A DNA stretch of 64,000 nucleotides from Gnetum montanum (lineage: Eukaryota; Streptophyta; Gnetopsida; Gnetales; Gnetaceae). The position numbers were made by a program, and so were the translations under genes. Positions within the stretch are counted from its first letter, which is position 1; every line of letters starts with the position of its first letter. The notes under the pieces were generated by a model. The model was given only the letters and a program-made list of their open reading frames with translations. It was not told the origin of the DNA and did no database searches. This document shows, piece after piece, positions 58,030 through 64,000 of this stretch. Location: NCBI GenBank assembly GCA_015680685.1, contig MNCI01000921.1, forward strand, positions 236,075 to 300,074, read 5' to 3'.

Positions 58030-58460
58030 TTTAAGATTTCACATAGGAGTTTCCAATTTAAATGATTTATCCTCTTTATTAGGTACATACAAATCAGCAA
58101 AATCATTCATACTTTCCACACGAGGTATGCTAAAATCTACCACATGTATTCTAGATGATGTATCAACCACCACATCAACTTTCCCACTTTTGTGCTCCTC
58201 CCTTGGCATAAGCAATGTTGGAACTGCACAAGGTGAAATGGACTCCCTCACAAAGTAATTTACAAGTAACTCCTCTACTTATCCTTGCAATTCTACTTGC
58301 TAATTTAGTGCCATTCAGTATTCTCTCTCATTTGGAATGGCAGCACAAGGGATGAAATCAATCTAATGTTGTACATTATTCATTGAAAACAATCCATCTA
58401 ATTCCCCCTTAAACACCTTGGGAAATTTCTCCTTCAAGCCTAGCACACCTGTAGGAAGTT
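58030..58460 (-). pseudogene. RT N-terminal fragment of H
   Basis: KEKFPKVFKGELDGL and IDFIPCAAIPNEREY correspond to the gypsy stretch before RT. SISPCAVPTLLMPREE matches 'SPCAVP-LLVPKK'. Then VDVVVDTSSRIHVVDFSIPRVESMND (in two pieces) matches 'R-CVDSRAIN--T-KY-FPIPR-EDM'. The catalytic FSKIDLRSGYHQ and YxDD motifs are absent. Confidence 0.78.
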
Positions 58461-59100
58461 TAACTTGTACATCATCATGGTTAGAAGCAACTATTAATAT
58501 AACAACAAATTCAAAACCTATTTTATCATGTTTCTTAATATATTTTCTCTCTCCTAGAAGGATTAAGGAAGCATTAAGTAAGCTTTGCTACATCACTTAT
58601 TCAACTATCATGAGAATCAACTCATGAATTCAATTAAATCTAGCTACACTCCAAATATTTTTTTACTTCATCAAACTGAGCACCATTATCAAACTTTCAA
58701 GGTCCACTAAGAATTACATCAGCATAATCTATTGGAAGCACATCACACTTCAAAACATCATGAAAACCTTGAATTCTAAATTTTAAAGTACATTGTTCCC
58801 TCACCTCTTGAGAGAAATCTCTAGACAACCATTGCATTTTATAAGGTCTAGAATGAATATTCATTACCAAACCCAATTTAGAAACTACTCTAGAAGAATA
58901 ACATTCTCTTGGTCTTCCTCATTAATTAAAATATGAATCCATTTATCACTAAGAAAACATCTAGCCCTAATATAAAATAGCAATTTCTTAGCAAGATGGT
59001 CTCCTCTATTCATATTCCCCATGAATACACAAGAATTTATCTCAGAAACTTTCTCAATTTTGGGAGCATTAGGATTACCTCTTTAAAGAGCTTGTCTTGA
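58461..59100 (-). pseudogene. Protease region remnant of H
   Basis: Traces such as HILINEEDQENVILLE and VLPIDYADVILSGPWKF in broken frames. No convincing active-site DSG. Confidence 0.4.
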
Positions 59101-60293
59101 TATCTCCTCCACCTTCATGATTTGTACATTTTTATCCTTAACTACCTTATGAAGTGGACATTTCTATTATTTGTATCCCCATTCTTCACACTTGAAGCAT
59201 TGAATCTATAATGAGTTGCTACCTTAACCCTTGACTCCCTTACCTTAGTACTTCTTGGATTTGTCCTTCTCATCATCCTTTTCTATCTTCTTGTTATGGC
59301 CATCAGCTTTGTCTTTAGATTTGGACTTAGAACCCTTCTCTAATTTGGATCCCTTCTTCTTCACCTTGGAAGTTTGTTTGCCCCTATTTTTGAATTTCCT
59401 TAGTTTCTTTCAGCCTTGAGTATCAAATCATAAATCTTATTTAGAGTTTGAGGCTCATAAAAAAGATAATTCCTACTATTACATCATTTTAAGATCCACA
59501 AATAAGATTGAATCCTATTCATACTCCTCGTTCACTTTAGCTTGATGGAATAGATTACAAAATTTGATATAGAATTCTTTGATATCCTTGTCACCTTGCC
59601 TTGGGAATTTCAACTTCATCATGGTCTCTTACCTCTAATGAGACTGTTTAAATTTTCTTCTTAACTTGGATTTCATCATATTCTAATCTATGATGGGTTG
59701 ACCATTTTATTTTTTATAACATTGGGATTCCTTTTTCCACTAAGTAGAATTGACTCTTTCTAATATGGATTCAGCAATAGACATCTTCAAGTTATTGGTA
59801 TCTCTTATAGCTCAAAGTGCTTGTCAAGTACCTTTAGCCAACTTGAAAAAGCACTGGTGCCATATATACCAGTAAAAGTATTCAACTCAACGTACAGAAG
59901 TCTTGTAGCATTACAAAACACTCTAGAAAATCTTACTTCATTCTCCTCATCAAGCTTACTAGGAGAAGAAGTCATTACCAATGTTGGAGCCCTCAAAATT
60001 CTCAAATGAGGAATAGGATTACCTCTCATTAGAATCTTTGGATGTTGGATTTCTACACTTTCATATCTAGATAATTATTCCTTATCATTTGCTCCATCTC
60101 CACCAAACTATGAAACTTCTTCATCTGAACATGAAGGCTAATCATCTCCACATGTCTAGATATGGCTGGGACTGATATTTCTATTTACCTTTGTATTGAT
60201 TTCATCCAACCAAGCAACCATTAGTTGGAAGGTAGACCTCAAGCTCTCCATGTTTATATTCAAAGCTTGAACTTCTTTCTTCTTGGATGCCAT
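59101..60293 (-). pseudogene. gag of H
   Basis: Starts MASKKKEVQALNINMESL at 60293, about 45 bases from the primer site. GTSAFSSWLKVLDKHFEL (59805-59860), FPRQGDKDIKEFYIKFCNLF (about 59555-59615) and a Lys-rich linker (KVKKKGSKLEKGSKSKSK, about 59320-59380) lead to the zinc knuckle CFKCEEWGYK-x2-KC (about 59160-59205), in which the His is Tyr. Stops throughout. Confidence 0.8.
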
Positions 60294-60337
60294 ATGAATT
60301 GGATAAAAATTTGCTAAAAAGTGCAAGAAAAGCTAAG

Positions 60338-60350
60338 CTTCAATATCAAT
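60338..60350 (-). other. Primer binding site of H (initiator tRNA-Met type, decayed)
   Basis: Minus strand TTGATATTGAAGC compared with TTGGTATCAGAGC, next to the 5' LTR. Confidence 0.65.
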
Positions 60351-61281
60351 AATTAGCACTCCAATGTTAAATCATCTTCAACAAACTAAATCTAGATATT
60401 ATGAAAAGATAATTAATTTTCTAGAAAAAAAAGAAATCTATCTATCTTTAATTATTCAAAGAGAATATTGTGATAGGGTTCCACAACTCACAAAACATCA
60501 AAACAACCTCACACACTCAAATGATGTTGTAAAGCATGAGGCTCTACAACCATATAATAGTTGTTCTCAATGCAAGATACAACCAATTAAGAACCTCTCC
60601 CATAACCCAAGACTGAGATCTCAACTTATAAGCAAGACTAGAACACACAAGTCAACATACAACATAATTGATGTTGGAGCTACAACCAGGTATGCATTCA
60701 CTTAATGTGCTCTCTCACACTCTTGTGCAAGCTTAACACATAACATTACATGACATCTTATCTCTCCATGGTGTATAAGTATTAAAAAAAATCCATATTT
60801 ATGAACAAAGTAAGATAAAAATTCTATGAACCTTTCCCAAGCTCAACTTGAAGATCCTCTACTATTTTTCATCTTTTTTTTTTTATCTTTTATTGGCTAT
60901 TTCCAAATTTGGAATGATAATTTTGGAAGTTTTTCTATCCATTCAGATTGTCTCTAGCCTTTTTGGGATCCCTTGCTAAGATGTCTCTTGATTTTATAAG
61001 ACATCCCATTGATGTCTAAGATGTCTCATCACTTTTTGAGATGTCTCATTACTTTTTGAGATTTCTCACTTGAGATGTCTATTAAAACTTTAAGATGATT
61101 CATTCAAGCTTTCGACTAGGCCTAAACATCTTGCCTTTTGAGATATCTCTCCTAAGAGCCTAGATCTTAGACAAGATAACTCAGTGATCTCCAAGATGTC
61201 TCCATAGAGCCTTAAACCTACAAAAATACACACATAGGAAAAGCATAATGCAATTAGAAGAGGTGTTCATATACCAATACA
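60351..61281 (-). repeat. 5' LTR of H
   Basis: Plus view ends ATACCAATACA (minus-strand TGTATTGGTAT start). Pairs with 55821-56801. Confidence 0.82.
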
Positions 61282-61286
61282 TCAAC

Positions 61287-61975
61287 AAAAAGAATTATGG
61301 TAATAATAATAGAAAAAAATGAGATAAGAAAGGAAAGAAAATTAAGAAGAAAATAATACAAAATAAAGATGAGTTTAAAATTTTAGCCCAAAGGATCGAA
61401 TTAGATCTTTGGCCATCTGTGCATGAGCCTTTCATTCCTATTAAAGGCATCATCCTTTCAAAGTAGATCACAACATGTTGCTAATCCACTACCAAGCCGA
61501 TGTATGTATCTAGTAGTACTCCTTGTAGCCTCTTTGGCATCTTTAGCCTTCATAAGCTCTATTTGTAATAACTCAAGTTGGGTGTCACACTAAGTAATGT
61601 TCTTCTTTCATTCTTTCTCTTTTCTTTACACACAAACAAGAAGTAAAACACTATGGAACATAAGAAAGGGGTATAAAAGGAACAATAGAAATAAAAATAC
61701 ACGTAAAAATGGAAAATTTTAATTCTAACATGAAAGTGATCATTTTCCATCTAGAGTAGCTATTTGCAATTCAATATGTACCATGCCAAATAAGATGAAC
61801 TTTCTAACTCTCCCAAATATTTGCATTGTCAAATCTCCCAAATAAGACGGACTTTCTAAATTGATAAAAAATTTACATTTCATTGTGGAAACAAATTTGA
61901 CCTTCTGAATCAAATCATTTATAAATTCAAATAACATGGTTGTGTTACTCTTGCCTAGTTTTCCCTAAATAAATT
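61287..61975. other. Unassigned AT-rich DNA
   Basis: No gene or repeat recognised. The two nearly identical stretches 61785-61815 and 61842-61865 (CCAAATAAGA(T/C)G(A/G)ACTTTCTAA) form a short direct repeat. Confidence 0.4.
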
Positions 61976-61978
61976 ATA

Positions 61979-63990
61979 ATATTAATTTCAATATGGATCC
62001 TACTACTATTATTTTCAATAGTAAAGTCGTCGAACAGTCTATTCAAGATCATCTACGATAACCATCTTTTACAACAAATTATGCTATTCATGGAGGTCAT
62101 GGCAATGTATGTGGACATGGGCATGGGTGAGGCCAAGGACAAACATGAATCATACAAAGTATAAATTTAGAATTAATGAGAATAGAGGATAAAATATGAT
62201 TTTAGAAATGAGAATCAATGTGACACCAATGAGAATGATAATAGATTCAATGAGATTTATGAGTATGATTCATCCATTCATTTGTTGCATAATCATTTAT
62301 ACATTTTTAATATTTCAAAATAATGACATTTTTTCATTTTTCATTTCTAACTTTAACATTGCAAAATCTTCTTATTTTATTTATTTACTTATATTACAAA
62401 CATTTCTTAGGTTGTATCCATTTCTAATATACTCTCACCAACTGGAAATTCATCCTTTGGAATGATCTACTGTATTGATAATTATAATACAAATAATCAA
62501 AAAGAAATATAGGTTATCATTGCCTACCCCTATTCAAGTTCATATTTCTTTTTATTAAATATTTTATTTGTGTTTTCTAACATGATTAACTTTTGTAGCA
62601 TATCATAAATGCATTCACATCTCTTATTCAACATACATCCATACCAAAATTGTAGATGTAGAAGAACAATTGTGACAAGAGCATTGATAGGCATAGGATC
62701 ATGAGAGTAAGCACCAAAAAAGCAACATTAACACAAGGAAGAATCATATGATTGAATTCATGAAGCTTCATATGTTGCTATTATACCAAGAATGAAAGTG
62801 CATTTTTCAAAAGCAGTTCACTCTTTTCAAACTTGGAAAAGACACATGTAGAAATTGCTCAAGTAATTCAAAATTTTAATACTACAGTTATGACTTTTGC
62901 AAATACCCAATCTTGCAATGTTTGTAATGAAATGTATCTTGGCATATTATTGGATTCAATGAGAAGTAAATTTTCAAAATACAATAGATGTATAAATGAA
63001 AAGACATAAAATATTATTAATAGTTTTGGTTGTGAGATCAAACAATTTTTTACCAAAAATAACGTAGACCCAAAAACCCAACCACCTATCCTAGCCAATT
63101 TAACTAAGATTGAAGAAATGTTAATTGTAAGAATCAATCCCATATTGCAAGTTATACATGTAGTTGATGAATAGTTTAAGTATAAGGCTCACACAATTAG
63201 CTTTTCTTAGGATGTCATAGAGATTGCTAAGAGACTTTCTCTTAGAATTAAAGATATCCCTTTTTTTGTTTTACAAAGAGCATATCAAATGGGCATGCAG
63301 TATAATTTCATTATTAACAAGAGATAGGTTTATAATGCCTTGCATATTAAGGAAAATGATTTGTACTGTCATGATGTTGAAATTGATATGCATGCATTAG
63401 ATGATATTATTAATACTAGTAAAATTTAGCTCTTTCATAACATTCCTTATATTGCATTATCAAAAAAGCAAGGAGAAATAAAATTACAATTTCAAGATCT
63501 ATTGCTTCATATAGATGAAGAAAACATTATTAGACATACATTGTTAATTACATAGTATCTTAGTATTGTAAGGAAGGAAATGGATTTGATAAAAGCATGG
63601 TTGCATAATATGTCATTGCAGGATTTCAATGTTTCTCAATGGTCTTTCATGTCTGATTATCCTATTAATGAGTTTAACATGATGGGGTTATTTATGATGG
63701 CATTTCCAAGTCTTTTTTCTTAAGGGAAAATGTAATGTTCTTAATTGATAAGCTAAAGATGTCAAACTGCATAAATATGCAAAACATCTTCTTTGTTACA
63801 AAGATGATAGATTTTGATGACATAGGCATTTTAGGTAAACATCATTTCTCAACTTGTTTTTTATTTTCATTATTTCTAATTTTTTATACTTTGACATAAT
63901 GATGTATGATTTATTTTTAGGTGTTATATTTATAATGTCATTAAAAGGTAATAGGCAATGAAATATGCCTCTATATTTTTTTTAAAAAAA
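61979..63990 (+). pseudogene. Helitron Rep/helicase gene, N-terminal part, decayed
   Basis: In several frames the plant Helitron order appears: a Gly/His-rich start (IHGGHGNVCGHGHG, about 62088-62130); a zinc-finger-like SCNVCNEMYLGI (about 62910-62950); then PPILANLTKIEEMLIVRINP (63082-63141), KYKAHTISFS and EIAKRLSLRIKDIPFFVL (63180-63275), typical 'P--L--LT--EEMLIAR--P' and 'GYKGH-I-F-QD' of the Helitron-like N domain. SDYPINEFNMMGLFMMAFPS (63652-63711) and AKDVKLHKYAKHLL (about 63751-63792) follow. HUH nuclease and helicase motifs would lie beyond 64000. Many stops. Confidence 0.85.
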
Positions 63991-64000
63991 ATATTGTTGA

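Larger units (their letters stand above)
55821..61281 (-). mobile_element. Gypsy element H (chromovirus-like), internally rearranged
   Basis: LTRs at 55821-56801 and 60351-61281, with flanks TCAAG (55816-55820) and TCAAC (61282-61286), a 4 of 5 match. Minus-strand order: 5' LTR, tRNA-Met PBS, gag, protease remnant, start of RT, an Asn/Asp-rich stretch, end of integrase, PPT, 3' LTR. The body of RT, RNase H and the integrase core are missing. Domain style (IN end 'VGDLVWMHL') is that of chromoviruses. Confidence 0.8.

Overview
This window is plant nuclear DNA made almost wholly of old, nested transposable elements; no intact host gene is visible. The evidence is Ty3/gypsy elements of the Athila and Tat types, primer sites resembling the 3' ends of plant tRNA-Asp and initiator tRNA-Met, a plant-type Helitron, and fragments of plant-like NYN-domain and GT29 (sialyltransferase-like) genes. 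Heavy decay, dense nesting and AT-rich sequence suggest a very large, slowly purged genome such as a gymnosperm or fern; this assignment is inference.

Layout. (1) 1-11988: Athila-like element A on the + strand: 5' LTR, tRNA-Asp PBS, gag, protease, RT, RNase H, integrase, long spacer, third ORF, PPT and a cut 3' LTR. (2) 12558-53619: a second Athila-like element, called C-F, on the - strand. Its 3' LTR is at the left and its 5' LTR at the right; both ends are flanked by AGCAC, although later insertions push them 41 kb apart. (3) 13321-16388: insertion X inside the C-F 3' LTR, with GACCG target duplications and ends TGTTGG...CCAACA. It carries pieces of an NYN-domain gene and a GT29 gene, and a 760-base assembly gap. 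(4) 23415 to about 42432: a 19 kb Tat/Ogre-type composite D on the + strand, inserted into the C-F pol gene (target duplication CCTTA at 23410 and 49327). D holds gag-protease, an antisense gene split into about eight exons (28470-32021), an internal LTR of another subfamily (E, 32144-33708), and RT, two RNases H and integrase. (5) About 42433-49315: Athila-like element B on the - strand, sitting in the D 3' LTR. It is the best preserved but has lost RT to integrase and the third ORF. (6) 53620-55735: LTR and gag pieces of two + strand gypsy elements. (7) 55821-61281: gypsy element H on the - strand. (8) About 61980-64000: a Helitron Rep/helicase pseudogene running off the end.

How the parts relate. 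Insertion order can be read as C-F into the ancestral site, then X and D into C-F, then B into D. A, B and C-F share primer site, gag plan and a compact gag knuckle. B and C-F have lost the integrase core, so they would need proteins supplied by a fuller relative. Nearly every reading frame is broken, so most coding entries are pseudogenes.

Two things stand out. The antisense gene in D keeps reading phase across five intron junctions. Also, most LTR families here carry, near the TATA box, a cluster of short inverted motifs whose sequence differs from family to family. Single N bases at 4565, 11989, 19728 and 19944 all fall at sequence discontinuities and look like assembly joins; the last two exactly bound a perfect inverted duplicate.
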